From NCBI GenBank assembly GCA_964537035.1, contig CAZIAK010000018.1, forward strand, positions 23,365-87,364: 64,000 nucleotides of DNA. Reading direction: 5' to 3'. Positions 53,197 through 62,039 of this stretch are shown here, one piece after another. This stretch comes from CAZIAK01 sp964537035. GTDB lineage: Bacteria > Planctomycetota > B15-G4. A program made the translations under genes and the position numbers. The notes under the pieces are model-generated. The model saw only the letters and a program-made list of their open reading frames with translations. It was not told the DNA's origin and ran no database searches. The first letter of the stretch is position 1. The number at the start of each line of letters is the position of its first letter.

Positions 53197-54708
53197 TCAC
53201 TCCGTGATCCCCTCCAGCCCGTTGCTCGCCACGAAGCCAGACGGGCCCGCTGCGCTCGGGATCCAGGCCTGGAGGTAAACCGAGAGCCCGGCGGGTACGC
53301 CCGCGGGCCAGGTGGTCGGCAGGTTGAACTCGCCTGCACTGCCAGTCGTCAGGGGCAGCAGGAGATCAGGGCTGGGCACCAGGGTGCCGCCCTTGAACGG
53401 GACGCACAGCTCGTTCACTCCGAGCACCAACCAGGCCGGGCTGGCAGGGGCGGCGTCCGTCAGAGTCAGCGTGAGCGCGCCGCCAGCTGCGAGATTGCCC
53501 GCACCGCCCAGCTCGGGAGCGCTCCCGGTCATGGGTGGTAGCGCCTTGCCGTGGTCGACCCACTGTCCCAGGACACGGACGTCGACCGCTCCGCTATCCC
53601 ACGGTGCGGGCGTCCCGTCGTTGGGAGTCGCACCACCGGCGAAGACCGCGCGGTCACCGAGATCTGCCACGGCCAGCGAGTTGCGCGCCAAGGAGAGCTG
53701 CTCCACGCTCCAGGTCCCGGTCGCCGGATCGAACACATCCACTGAGTCGTGATCGAAGTTCATGAAGCCCATGGTCGGGTCGAAGAACGAATACGCGCCG
53801 CCGGCGAACAGCACGCGGCCTCCCTGTGCCACGGCGGCCATAGAACGCCGCGGGACAGAGAGCTGCTCCACGGACCAAGCCGCCGGATTGCTGGGCGGGC
53901 CCACGCTCGAGTCGTAGATGTCCACCGTGGTCACATCAACGGGGATACCGGCCATGTTTATCTGCCCGCTGGCGAAGTAGGCGCGCGTGCCGTCAGAGAC
54001 GGCTGTCAGCTGGTACCTTGCCTGTGACAGCGCGACCTGGGACCAGGCCGCGGGGTTGGTCGGCGAGCCGATGCTGGAGTCGTAGACGTCGACCACATCC
54101 GTGTGGCCACCGCTCCCTTTCCCTCCGGCGAACAGGGCATAGGGCCCCACGCTGGTCGCCGCCAGCTCCTGGCGCGCCACCGACAAGCTCGTTTGGGTCC
54201 AGTCGTCCGTCGCCGCCTCGTAGACATCCACCCGATCGGATTGGTCTGGCGTCCCGAACTGGACCGGTACGCCGCCTGCGAAGAGTGCGTATCCACCGAC
54301 GGTTGTGGCAGCCATGCCGTAGCGCGCTTCGGACAGGCTCGCCGTTGACCAGCTGTCTGCGTTCGCGTCATAGATGTCCACGACCGTGCTCGCCAGAAAC
54401 ATCGGGCCGCCGTATCCGCCAGCGAACAGCGCCTCGTCGCCAAGGGTGACAGCTGCCATGAAGACCCGCGCGCTGCTCAACGTCATCTGGGTCCAGGCAC
54501 CGGACGACGGATCGTAGGTATCGACCGTGTCGTAGAGGGTCGTGTTGGTTCCACCGCCCGCGAAGAGCGCCCGGCCTCCCACAGCGGTGGCGTCCATGTT
54601 CCAGCGGGCAGGAACGATGTCCGGTTCGGTGCTCCAGCTTTGTGCTGAGAGCGGGCTGGCCGCGAGGGCCAGGGCGAGCACAGATTGAGTCAGGGTCAGG
54701 CGTGGCAT
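53197..54708 (-). CDS. exported kelch-repeat protein with the shared C-terminal domain
   Basis: A 503-residue exported protein. Signal peptide (SVLALALAASPLSAQ), then about seven kelch blades with the constant A-x-x-x-G-x-x-x-L-F-A-G-G motif (AVGGRALFAGG, TLGDEALFAGG, TVGGYALFAGG, VGPYALFAGG, VAQGGRVLFAGG, DLGDRAVFAGG) alternating with D-V-Y-D strands. The last 105 residues are a near-consensus copy of the shared C-terminal domain (VPFKGGTLVPSPDLLLPL, end VASNGLEGITE). ATG 54708 gives a clean signal; the longer frame to 54831 does not. Its target is unknown. Confidence 0.9.
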   Translation of the reverse strand: MPRLTLTQSVLALALAASPLSAQSWSTEPDIVPARWNMDATAVGGRALFAGGGTNTTLYDTVDTYDPSSGAWTQMTLSSARVFMAAVTLGDEALFAGGYGGPMFLASTVVDIYDANADSWSTASLSEARYGMAATTVGGYALFAGGVPVQFGTPDQSDRVDVYEAATDDWTQTSLSVARQELAATSVGPYALFAGGKGSGGHTDVVDVYDSSIGSPTNPAAWSQVALSQARYQLTAVSDGTRAYFASGQINMAGIPVDVTTVDIYDSSVGPPSNPAAWSVEQLSVPRRSMAAVAQGGRVLFAGGAYSFFDPTMGFMNFDHDSVDVFDPATGTWSVEQLSLARNSLAVADLGDRAVFAGGATPNDGTPAPWDSGAVDVRVLGQWVDHGKALPPMTGSAPELGGAGNLAAGGALTLTLTDAAPASPAWLVLGVNELCVPFKGGTLVPSPDLLLPLTTGSAGEFNLPTTWPAGVPAGLSVYLQAWIPSAAGPSGFVASNGLEGITE

Positions 54709-54934
54709 GGTGGCGCTCCAAGAGTTGCCTGGGCGCACAGGTGTTCTTGCCTCGCCCGAAACGGTGATCACTCGGCTACTCAGCCGAGGTCCTGCTTGCG
54801 TGTGGCGCGATGCCTTCGGAAGCAGGTTCAACGACCCAAGTGCGAACCGACCACGGGGCTCCCATGCCTTTCTCCAAGAAAACCGAGAGTTGGCTCGTCC
54901 CTGCTCCCCGCGCGGCCCCGAACTTCGCCTCGGC

Positions 54935-55528
54935 TCAGAGGCGCGAATCGCCCGCTGCGCGCATCTCGCGCCGGAGCCAGGTCCGCGCCAGGTACCAATC
55001 GGCCTCGACCGTCTTTGGCGCGATACCCAGGACGTGAGCTGACTCTGCGAAGGTCAGGCCGCCGAAGAAGCGCAGCTCGACCACCCGCGCCCGGCGCTCG
55101 CTGAGCTGGCGCAGCGCCTCGATCTTCTCGTCGAGATCGAGCAGGTCTACGCTCGTGTCGTCGTCCGTGGCCAGATTCTCATGCAGGGTCACCCGCGCTC
55201 GGTCGCCGCCACGCTTCTGCGCCCGTTTCTTGCGCGCGTGGGCGATCAACACCTGGCGCATCAGATGGGCGGAAGCGGAGAGGAACTGGGCCCGGTCCTC
55301 CCATTGGAGCTGGTCCTGGTCCACCAGCTGCAGGTAGGCCTCGTTCACGAGGGCCGTGGGCTCGAGGGTGTGGTCCCGCCGCTCTCCGCGCATGCGCGCG
55401 CCCGCGATGCGCCGCAGCTCGTCGTGCACCAGGGGCAGCAGCTCGGCCAGGGCTCCTTCGCGATCATGGCGAGCGCGCAGCAGGAGTACCGTGACCTGTC
55501 CGGAGGGGTCATCGACCATGCCGAGCAT
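54935..55528 (-). CDS. ECF sigma factor of the kinase-linked (TIGR02999-like) group
   Basis: A 197-residue sigma factor with the specific pattern of the planctomycete group found next to Ser/Thr kinase genes: PLVHDELRRIAGARM, LEPTALVNEAYLQLVDQ, FLSASAHLMRQVLIAHARKK followed by KRGG, and region 4 VELRFFGGLTFAESAHVLG then TVEADWYLARTWLRRE. It is divergent from the Ser/Thr kinase-WD40 gene with only a few dozen bases between. Start ATG 55528; ATG 55519 is also possible, as neither has a clear ribosome site. Confidence 0.93.
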   Translation of the reverse strand: MLGMVDDPSGQVTVLLLRARHDREGALAELLPLVHDELRRIAGARMRGERRDHTLEPTALVNEAYLQLVDQDQLQWEDRAQFLSASAHLMRQVLIAHARKKRAQKRGGDRARVTLHENLATDDDTSVDLLDLDEKIEALRQLSERRARVVELRFFGGLTFAESAHVLGIAPKTVEADWYLARTWLRREMRAAGDSRL

Positions 55529-55569
55529 TCTATGTCAGGCTCGGCGGCTTTGTGAGACCATCCTCTTCG

Positions 55570-58500
55570 ATGAAGGACTCACAGAGCTTTGATCGAGTGG
55601 CCGACGTCTTCGAGGGCGCGCGCGAACTGTCAGGGAAGCTACGCGTCGCCTACCTTGACGAAGCCTGTGTGGGCGACATGGCACTACGCTCGGAGGTCGA
55701 GTCGCTGCTTGCCGAGTACGGGCGCGCCGACCAAGAGCTTGATCCGGTGGTTCATGCAGACGCGCTGCGCCATTGGGCCAATGAGACCGTCGAGGCAACC
55801 ACCGGCGCCGGGAGAGACGGCGACCTGCCCCCCATCGAGGTCCCGGGCTTCCGCATCCTCTCGCTGATCGGCGAGGGTGGGCAGGGAGTCGTCTACGAGG
55901 CCGAGCAACAACAGCCACGACGTGTGGTGGCACTCAAGCTCCTGCGCCCCCATCTCGGGGGTTCGGGAGTCGAGCGCCGTTTCGAGCGCGAAGCCCAGGT
56001 GCTCGCGCGACTTCAGCACCCCGGGATCGCGACGATCCTCGGGTCGGGTGTGGTCGAGAGCGCGTACGGGTCGTTGCCGTACTTCGCCATGGAGCGGATT
56101 CGCGGATCCACACTCGTGGAGTCCTGCGCAGCACGCCGGCTCAACGTGCACCAGCGCGTGGCGCTGCTCGCCGAGGTCTGCGACGCCGTCGCGCATGCAC
56201 ACGGCAAGGGCGTCGTGCACCGCGACCTCAAACCGTCCAACGTCCTGGTCGACGACGAGGGTCGAGCCCGTGTCCTCGACTTCGGCATCGCCCGGGTTCT
56301 CGATGCGGACTTTGATCACGCCACGCTCGAAACCCGTACCGGTGATGTCATGGGGACGCTCTCGTACATGAGCCCCGAGCAGGCCTCGGGACGACCAGAG
56401 GGTGTCGACGAACAGACCGACGTGTTCGCCCTGGGCGTGCTGGCCTTCGAGCTGCTCACCGGAGAACTGCCGCGAGACCTGGCCGGGCGGCCGATCCCTG
56501 AGCAGCTGCGTCTGCTCACTGATGGCGAGACCACGCTGCTGGGTAGCGTCGATGGCTCACTGCGCGGCGACCTGGAGACGATCGTCGCCAAGGCCATGGC
56601 GCAGGAGAAAGCTCGGCGCTACTCGAGCGCGACCGCGCTGGCGGGCGACCTCCGGCGCTATCTGCGCAGCGAGCCCGTCCTGGCGCGCCCCGCCACCGTC
56701 TTCTATCAGATGAGCCGGTTCGTGCAGCGCAACCGCGCCCTGTCCCTTTCCTTCGCTGCGTTGTTGGTGGCTCTCGTGGCGGGCACCGTCGTCAGTCTGG
56801 CGCTGTACTTGCAAAGCCGGGCCAATGAAAACAATGCCCGCTGGCAGAGCTACGTGGCCAACCTCACCGCAGCGGTGGCACAGCTGGACGTGGGCACGGG
56901 GGGCGTCACCTCGTACCTCGAGAGCTGCCCCGAGGAATACCAGGACACCTGGGAGTGGCGTCATCTGCGGCGTCGCGCCGATGTGAGCCTGGCTGCGCAT
57001 ACCGTTTCGGACGGCATCGTTCACCAGGTCGCCCTCGGGCCGGACGGTCTCCTGGCCACTGGCGGCGGGCGTGGGCTGCCCGGCAACTACGGAGCCCGGG
57101 ACTACCGGGTCCGCGTCTGGGACTTCGACGCAGATTCGCTCGAGATCCGTCCGCTGGGAGATCTCGGGTCGCACCAGAACGCCGTTCGCGGCCTGTCCTT
57201 TCGACCCGGCGGCGACGAACTCATCTCGCTCTCCCGCGCCTATCCTGACAACCGCTCGCTCTCGGACGCATACCCTGACGACGTGCCGGGTGAGGTGCAC
57301 CTCTGGCGTGCGAGTGATGGCGAGCAACTCGCGTCTCTCGATTGCGACGGGCTCGGCTTGTCGCCCGTGGCGGTCGCGTGGCTCCCGGAAGCTGCTGCCC
57401 CTGCCGAGACCGGCACTTTGGAGAGCGGCCTGCCAGAGAGCGCCCCCGCAGCGTCGCTGCGCATCGCGGTCGCATGCCTCGACGGTGTGCATCTCTGGGA
57501 GCCCGAGGCTGACCGCCTGACCCCGCTCGCCGCTGTTGAGAAGGTCAACGTCCTGGCGATCCAGAAATCCCCCGGATACACACTCCTGCTCGCCGGGCTG
57601 GCAAACGGCTCGGTCGCGATGTGGGACCTGGACCCATCGGGGGGCGCTGAGCTACGGGGGAGCGTCAACCTTGGCCCGTATGTCGACCCTGATGCAGAAG
57701 GCTACATCGCTGGTGTCAGCGCGCTCGCGGCGAGCCCGGATGGGCGGCGTTTCCTCGCAGGGCTCGAGGGCGGCGCCCTGGTGCTCGTCGATGCGGAGAG
57801 CGGTGTCGTGGAGAGCCTTCTCGACGGCCACACCCGCACGGTCACTGCCGTGAGCTGGTCAGAGGACGGGGGGAGTGCCTGGTCGACCTCCCTCGACAAG
57901 ACCCTGCGAGGCTGGGCCTTCGAGTTCGCATCGGACGGAGAACTCATCAGCGCCGAGGGCGCCCAGGTGCACCACGGTCACGCGGGCTACGTGACCTCCC
58001 TCGCCAAGGTGGACGACAACTCGCTCTTGATCACCGGCGCCTACGACCGAACGCTCCGGGTCTGGGGGGACAGCAGCCGCTCGCCGGTGTTCCGTGCCAA
58101 AGAGGGGCGTCGAAGCGGCGCGCCCTATTCGCTCGCCTTCGACGTGGCGGGCGACACACTTGCCTGGCGGCCAGATTCGCACCACCTGGCCCTCGCAGAC
58201 CTGGCGACGGGTAAGACACTCTTCTCGCTCCCACGTTTCGTCGTGGACGACCCGTCCTACGACGCACGCCATGGCGGCCTGATCCACGGGGTGAGTTTCC
58301 ACCCGGGGGGCGAGGCGCTCTACGCTGTCCACTCCCAGGGCGGACGTCTGCGGCGCTTCAATGCGCGCACAGGAGATCTGGAAGCAACGCTCGGCCCCGC
58401 CCTTCCTGCCCTCTTGTTCGTCGGCTTCAGCAATGACGGCACGCGCTACGCTGCCTGCGTCGAGGTCGAGGGAGAGTGGCATCTCCAAGTTCGCAGCCTC

Positions 58501-59046
58501 GCCACCGGAGAGGTCGAGCCTGGATGCTCCTGGCCGGTCGACGCCGTGTCACAGACCGTCAGCTTCACGCCGGACGACCGCCACCTCGTGCATGCTGTGG
58601 AGCGCTCGATCGTGGTCCGCGAGCTGCCCTCGGGAGAGGTCCGGCGCACGCTGGAGCTGCCCGTGGAGGTGAACCACCTGGCCTGCTCGCCCGACGGGGC
58701 CTACGTCGCCGCCACGAACTACGATCCCGATGATCGCTCCCTCTACATCTTCGATCTCGCCACGGGTCAGCGCAGCCGCCTGGAGGGGAACGTCAAGCCC
58801 TACAGCCTCTCCTTCCTGCCGCACAGCTCGCGCATCGTCACCGGCAACCGAGACGACGGCACCGTCAGCCTGTGGGACGTCGAGCGCGGCCTCACCCTGA
58901 CCCTGACGGACCTCGAGGGCACCATCCAGTGGGTCGCCGCCTCGACCGACGGCACGCGCATCGCCGCGGTGGACGGCGCCGGTGTGCACCGGGTCTGGGA
59001 TGCGCGCCCGATCGCCGGCAGCGGTGATGGTGCCGGGGTGCGCTAA
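55570..59046 (+). CDS. Ser/Thr protein kinase with a membrane segment and WD40-like propeller
   Basis: A 1158-residue receptor-type kinase. Kinase domain at about 93-370: glycine loop GEGGQG (101-106), invariant Lys123 (VVALKLL), catalytic loop HRDLKPSN (218-225), DFG (237-239) and APE-like SPEQ (268-271), all intact. A transmembrane helix follows (391-413, SLSFAALLVALVAGTVVSLAL). The rest is a WD40-type propeller (VWDFDADSLEIRP, VTAVSWSEDGGSAWSTSLDK, YDRTLRVWGDSS, GTVSLWDVERG). It is paired divergently with an ECF sigma factor of the group known to accompany such kinases. GTG 55552 is an alternative start. Confidence 0.95.
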   Translation: MKDSQSFDRVADVFEGARELSGKLRVAYLDEACVGDMALRSEVESLLAEYGRADQELDPVVHADALRHWANETVEATTGAGRDGDLPPIEVPGFRILSLIGEGGQGVVYEAEQQQPRRVVALKLLRPHLGGSGVERRFEREAQVLARLQHPGIATILGSGVVESAYGSLPYFAMERIRGSTLVESCAARRLNVHQRVALLAEVCDAVAHAHGKGVVHRDLKPSNVLVDDEGRARVLDFGIARVLDADFDHATLETRTGDVMGTLSYMSPEQASGRPEGVDEQTDVFALGVLAFELLTGELPRDLAGRPIPEQLRLLTDGETTLLGSVDGSLRGDLETIVAKAMAQEKARRYSSATALAGDLRRYLRSEPVLARPATVFYQMSRFVQRNRALSLSFAALLVALVAGTVVSLALYLQSRANENNARWQSYVANLTAAVAQLDVGTGGVTSYLESCPEEYQDTWEWRHLRRRADVSLAAHTVSDGIVHQVALGPDGLLATGGGRGLPGNYGARDYRVRVWDFDADSLEIRPLGDLGSHQNAVRGLSFRPGGDELISLSRAYPDNRSLSDAYPDDVPGEVHLWRASDGEQLASLDCDGLGLSPVAVAWLPEAAAPAETGTLESGLPESAPAASLRIAVACLDGVHLWEPEADRLTPLAAVEKVNVLAIQKSPGYTLLLAGLANGSVAMWDLDPSGGAELRGSVNLGPYVDPDAEGYIAGVSALAASPDGRRFLAGLEGGALVLVDAESGVVESLLDGHTRTVTAVSWSEDGGSAWSTSLDKTLRGWAFEFASDGELISAEGAQVHHGHAGYVTSLAKVDDNSLLITGAYDRTLRVWGDSSRSPVFRAKEGRRSGAPYSLAFDVAGDTLAWRPDSHHLALADLATGKTLFSLPRFVVDDPSYDARHGGLIHGVSFHPGGEALYAVHSQGGRLRRFNARTGDLEATLGPALPALLFVGFSNDGTRYAACVEVEGEWHLQVRSLATGEVEPGCSWPVDAVSQTVSFTPDDRHLVHAVERSIVVRELPSGEVRRTLELPVEVNHLACSPDGAYVAATNYDPDDRSLYIFDLATGQRSRLEGNVKPYSLSFLPHSSRIVTGNRDDGTVSLWDVERGLTLTLTDLEGTIQWVAASTDGTRIAAVDGAGVHRVWDARPIAGSGDGAGVR

Positions 59047-59133
59047 TCAGACGGCAGAGCTGTCACCCAGCCAAGCCAGAATCGCATACCCTTGCCACTT
59101 CGAACGACTGCCGTCTGCACACGAGGACTCGCC

Positions 59134-59835
59134 ATGAACAAGACCGAAGTGCTGGCCCTGCTCCGAGCCAACAAGAACGAGCGCGGCATCGCGAACTGGA
59201 AGAAGATGAGTTCTCGGCCCGGCAGGCTCAAGAGCTTCGGCATCGGCCTGACCCAGCTGCGCAAGCTAGGCAAGCAGATCGGCAGAGACCACGGCCTGGC
59301 CCTCAAGCTCTGGAACAGCGACGTCTACGACGCCAAGATCCTGGGCCTGCTGATCGACGACCCCAAGCAGCTCACCCGCGAACAGGTCGAAGAGCAGGTC
59401 GAGAATCTGAAGAGTGGCAGCCTGGCCCACGTGTTCGCCTCCTGCGACGCGACCCTGCCCAAGGCGCCGTTCGCCAACGAGCTGGCCATCGAGTGGATGA
59501 ACAGCGACCACGAAATGCGCCGGCACTGCGGCTACCTGCTGGTCTACGAAGCCGCGAAGGACAATCGAAAGAGCGCGCCCGATGACGCCTTCTTCCTCGA
59601 CTGTATCCGCCGCATCGACCGCCTGATCGACGACGAGAAGAGCTTCATTCGGTGCGCCATGGGTGGCGCCCTGCTGGGTGCGGGCAAACGCAACCTCAAG
59701 CTGAACAAGGCAGCTCTGAAAGTCGCCCGCAGGGTCGGGCCCATCTCCTATGACTACCTCAAGAACGACTGCGAGCCGCTCGACCTGGTGAAGCACCTGA
59801 CCAGCGACTACGTCACCAAGAAGCTCGGGCTCTGA
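59134..59835 (+). CDS. DNA alkylation repair (AlkD-like) HEAT-repeat protein
   Basis: A 233-residue all-helical protein of the AlkD/DNA alkylation repair superfamily: RPGRLKSFGIGLTQLRKLGK, then LALKLWNSDVYDAKILGLLI followed by DDP, and the later DHEMRRHCGYLLV repeat. AlkD-type proteins remove alkylated bases with a HEAT-like array of helices. The classic Trp/Asp pair (here LWNSD and RCAMG region) is partly visible, but the full catalytic Asp is not certain, so a non-catalytic role is possible. ATG 59134 is the first Met with family similarity. Cytoplasmic. Confidence 0.82.
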   Translation: MNKTEVLALLRANKNERGIANWKKMSSRPGRLKSFGIGLTQLRKLGKQIGRDHGLALKLWNSDVYDAKILGLLIDDPKQLTREQVEEQVENLKSGSLAHVFASCDATLPKAPFANELAIEWMNSDHEMRRHCGYLLVYEAAKDNRKSAPDDAFFLDCIRRIDRLIDDEKSFIRCAMGGALLGAGKRNLKLNKAALKVARRVGPISYDYLKNDCEPLDLVKHLTSDYVTKKLGL

Positions 59836-59918
59836 GTGACCTGCTCACCGTGTGGCCGGCCACGCCTTGCGCCAGCACGACGGATCGACTCAACGGCAAA
59901 CCCCGGGAGAACCGCCGG

Positions 59919-60953
59919 TCAGTGGCCGTAGCGGCCCCGGCCATCCAGGGTGCCTGGCGGGGGCGGGTAGACGATGGGCTCCCCCACCGTGAGTTGCGGC
60001 AGCGGTTGCACGCCCGCATCTGCCATGGTCAGTTGCCATTCTTGCGAGAGCCACAGGTGATTGATGCTGGGCAGCACGGTGCGCACGGACAAGAAGGCCT
60101 CGGCGCCAGCGACCACGACAAAGCCAGCCTTCTGCAGCAGCGTGAGGGTGGACAGGTGCGGCGACCAGAACCGGGCGCGAACCGGCATGCGCCCCCCACC
60201 CACCACGGCGCGTAGGAGCGCGTGACCCGAATCGAAGTCGTCGGGGGCGACTGACCAGTCGATGATCAGTCGTTCGCCGCCGCGTTCTCGGGTGATCGCC
60301 ACGCCACGGAGCTCGCCCCCTCGCCACGCCTGCCAGCCCAGGTCGGATGCACCTGGAAACACGGTCCGCCAGGCATCGAACCGACCATCCCGCTGCACAC
60401 CGCAGACGCCCACACCCAGCCGAATCTCTGCGCCCGGCCCCTCGAGGGCGTTGGTGATTCTTATCTCGTCCGCGCTGGGGCCTGCGGGGAGCGGGAAGCC
60501 GACGGCCCGGCACAGGTCGATGGACGTGGCGATCGCCTTGTGTCCGCGGGTGTGTCGCAGAAACCACCAGTCGACCTCGTCCCACTGGCCGAAGACCACC
60601 GCGAGGCGCTCCCGCACCTCGAACTCCGACCGGAACATCTGGTCGATCTCCATGAAGAGGCTGTGCACCCCACCCGCGCGGTACTCCTCAGCGATGAAGC
60701 AGGCGTTGAAGCGGCCGAACATGTGCGCTGCACCCTTCACCAGCATGGGCACGTGGGAGACGCCCAGATGACCGATGACACGCCCGCTCGGGTCGACGGC
60801 GACGATGCTCGAGCAGCCGTGCGGGTTGTCACGCATGGCGTGGGCGACTTTTCGGCGGGCGAGGCGGGCGTCGCTGCGCTGAACCCGGGCGAACCCGTCG
60901 GCGATGCCGTCGGAGTCAGCGGCGGTCGCCACACGAATCTCGGACTGCCCCAT
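59919..60953 (-). CDS. GNAT-like N-acyltransferase
   Basis: A 344-residue cytoplasmic protein with two GNAT-like halves. The first carries ADGFARVQRSDARLARRKVA, the acceptor/acyl strand SSIVAVDPSGRVIGHLGVSH and an EEYRAGGVHSLFMEIDQMF helix in place of the acetyl-CoA loop; the second ends near DFDSGHALLRAVVGGGRMPV. It is the last gene of the minus-strand operon with the ligase, beta-ketoacyl synthase and a second GNAT-like gene. Such pairs are found in N-acyl or lipid-derived biosynthetic clusters. Start ATG 60953 is seven bases after GGAG; the upstream GTG at 60965 is less likely. Confidence 0.78.
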   Translation of the reverse strand: MGQSEIRVATAADSDGIADGFARVQRSDARLARRKVAHAMRDNPHGCSSIVAVDPSGRVIGHLGVSHVPMLVKGAAHMFGRFNACFIAEEYRAGGVHSLFMEIDQMFRSEFEVRERLAVVFGQWDEVDWWFLRHTRGHKAIATSIDLCRAVGFPLPAGPSADEIRITNALEGPGAEIRLGVGVCGVQRDGRFDAWRTVFPGASDLGWQAWRGGELRGVAITRERGGERLIIDWSVAPDDFDSGHALLRAVVGGGRMPVRARFWSPHLSTLTLLQKAGFVVVAGAEAFLSVRTVLPSINHLWLSQEWQLTMADAGVQPLPQLTVGEPIVYPPPPGTLDGRGRYGH

Positions 60954-61013
60954 CAGAGTCTCCACGGCCTCTCGTTTCTCAAGGCTTTGCCTGCGCGATC
61001 TGGCTGAGCCGAC

Positions 61014-62039
61014 TCATGCAATGTCGAAGTCGGCCAGCGTGTAATACCAATGCTCGCGCAGGTAGCGCGGCTCGAGTTGCGCCGCGAACGGGCGCGCGAT
61101 CATCATGTACGGCGACGGCATCACTCGAAACCCCCAGCGCTGAAACTCACCGAACCATGTCGAAGAGCTGGGGCAGACGAACACGACCGTCTGGTCGCCG
61201 CGCGAGCCGTGGACGCTGCGCACGGCACGCTGCAGAGCTTGGCCTGCGGCCTGATCGTCAGGGTCACAGAGCCAGTCCACGATCAAGCCCGTGTCGTGTC
61301 CCATCAACCGGTCGCGCCGGTGGACCGCGTAGGCCCTGAGCGTCCCGTCGACCGCGTCTCGGGCGAGGGTGATCGTGTACGGTGCGCCCGGCGCGTCGCG
61401 GAAACGCCAGTTGAGAAACGGGGCGTCCCTGCGGGCCATGCACCGGTAGCGCGGTGCCAGACGCTCGTAGAGGGCGGTCACGTCCTCGTCGAATGCGACC
61501 GTCTCCTCGACACGAACGCTGGTGTCTGCGGTCTCCTGTGAGTCTTCCTTGGCCACCAGCATGAACTGCTGGCGCAACATCCAGTAGTCCATGTAGCGGC
61601 TCGCGATGCGATAGACGCTCTCGTTGGGCAGGCCGTACATGACGGCGTCGCCACCGGGGATGGCGAACGTCGAGGCGTAGGCCTGTGCCAGACGCACGAA
61701 CAGGCCGGGGTTCCTGAGGCCCCGGCGCACCGCGGGGTCGGAGCACGAGTCGCAGTTGTGTCCGAAGGTCAGCCATTCGCCGTCGGCGCACACGTTCATC
61801 GGGACGCCGCCGTAATGGCCCACGACCCGTCCCTCGCGATCTTGAGCCACCAACCCATGCGAGCCGGCGGGGTTGCTCCCATACTTCCAGTGCCACCATT
61901 CGGCATCGAACACGGCCTGCTTGTCGTCGCCGCCGAACGCGAGAGTCATCAGCCGCGCGATCTCCTCGGCGTCGGCCGGGCCAGACCTGCGCAGAAAGAG
62001 CCAATGGGCTTCGCTCGCTACCTTCGGTTCGGTCTTCAT
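61014..62039 (-). CDS. GNAT-like N-acyltransferase
   Basis: A 341-residue cytoplasmic protein of the two-domain GNAT-like type: DAEEIARLMTLAFGG, LVAQDREGRVVGHYGGVPM, the region SCSDPAVRRGLRNPGLFVRL (in the acetyl-CoA loop position) and a second half with LIVDWLCDPDDQAAGQAL. It shares layout and likely a common origin with the next gene at 59919-60953, though sequence identity is low. ATG 62039 overlaps the stop of the beta-ketoacyl synthase (ATGA), so the two are translationally coupled. A role in transferring an acyl group to an amine is inferred. Confidence 0.8.
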   Translation of the reverse strand: MKTEPKVASEAHWLFLRRSGPADAEEIARLMTLAFGGDDKQAVFDAEWWHWKYGSNPAGSHGLVAQDREGRVVGHYGGVPMNVCADGEWLTFGHNCDSCSDPAVRRGLRNPGLFVRLAQAYASTFAIPGGDAVMYGLPNESVYRIASRYMDYWMLRQQFMLVAKEDSQETADTSVRVEETVAFDEDVTALYERLAPRYRCMARRDAPFLNWRFRDAPGAPYTITLARDAVDGTLRAYAVHRRDRLMGHDTGLIVDWLCDPDDQAAGQALQRAVRSVHGSRGDQTVVFVCPSSSTWFGEFQRWGFRVMPSPYMMIARPFAAQLEPRYLREHWYYTLADFDIA

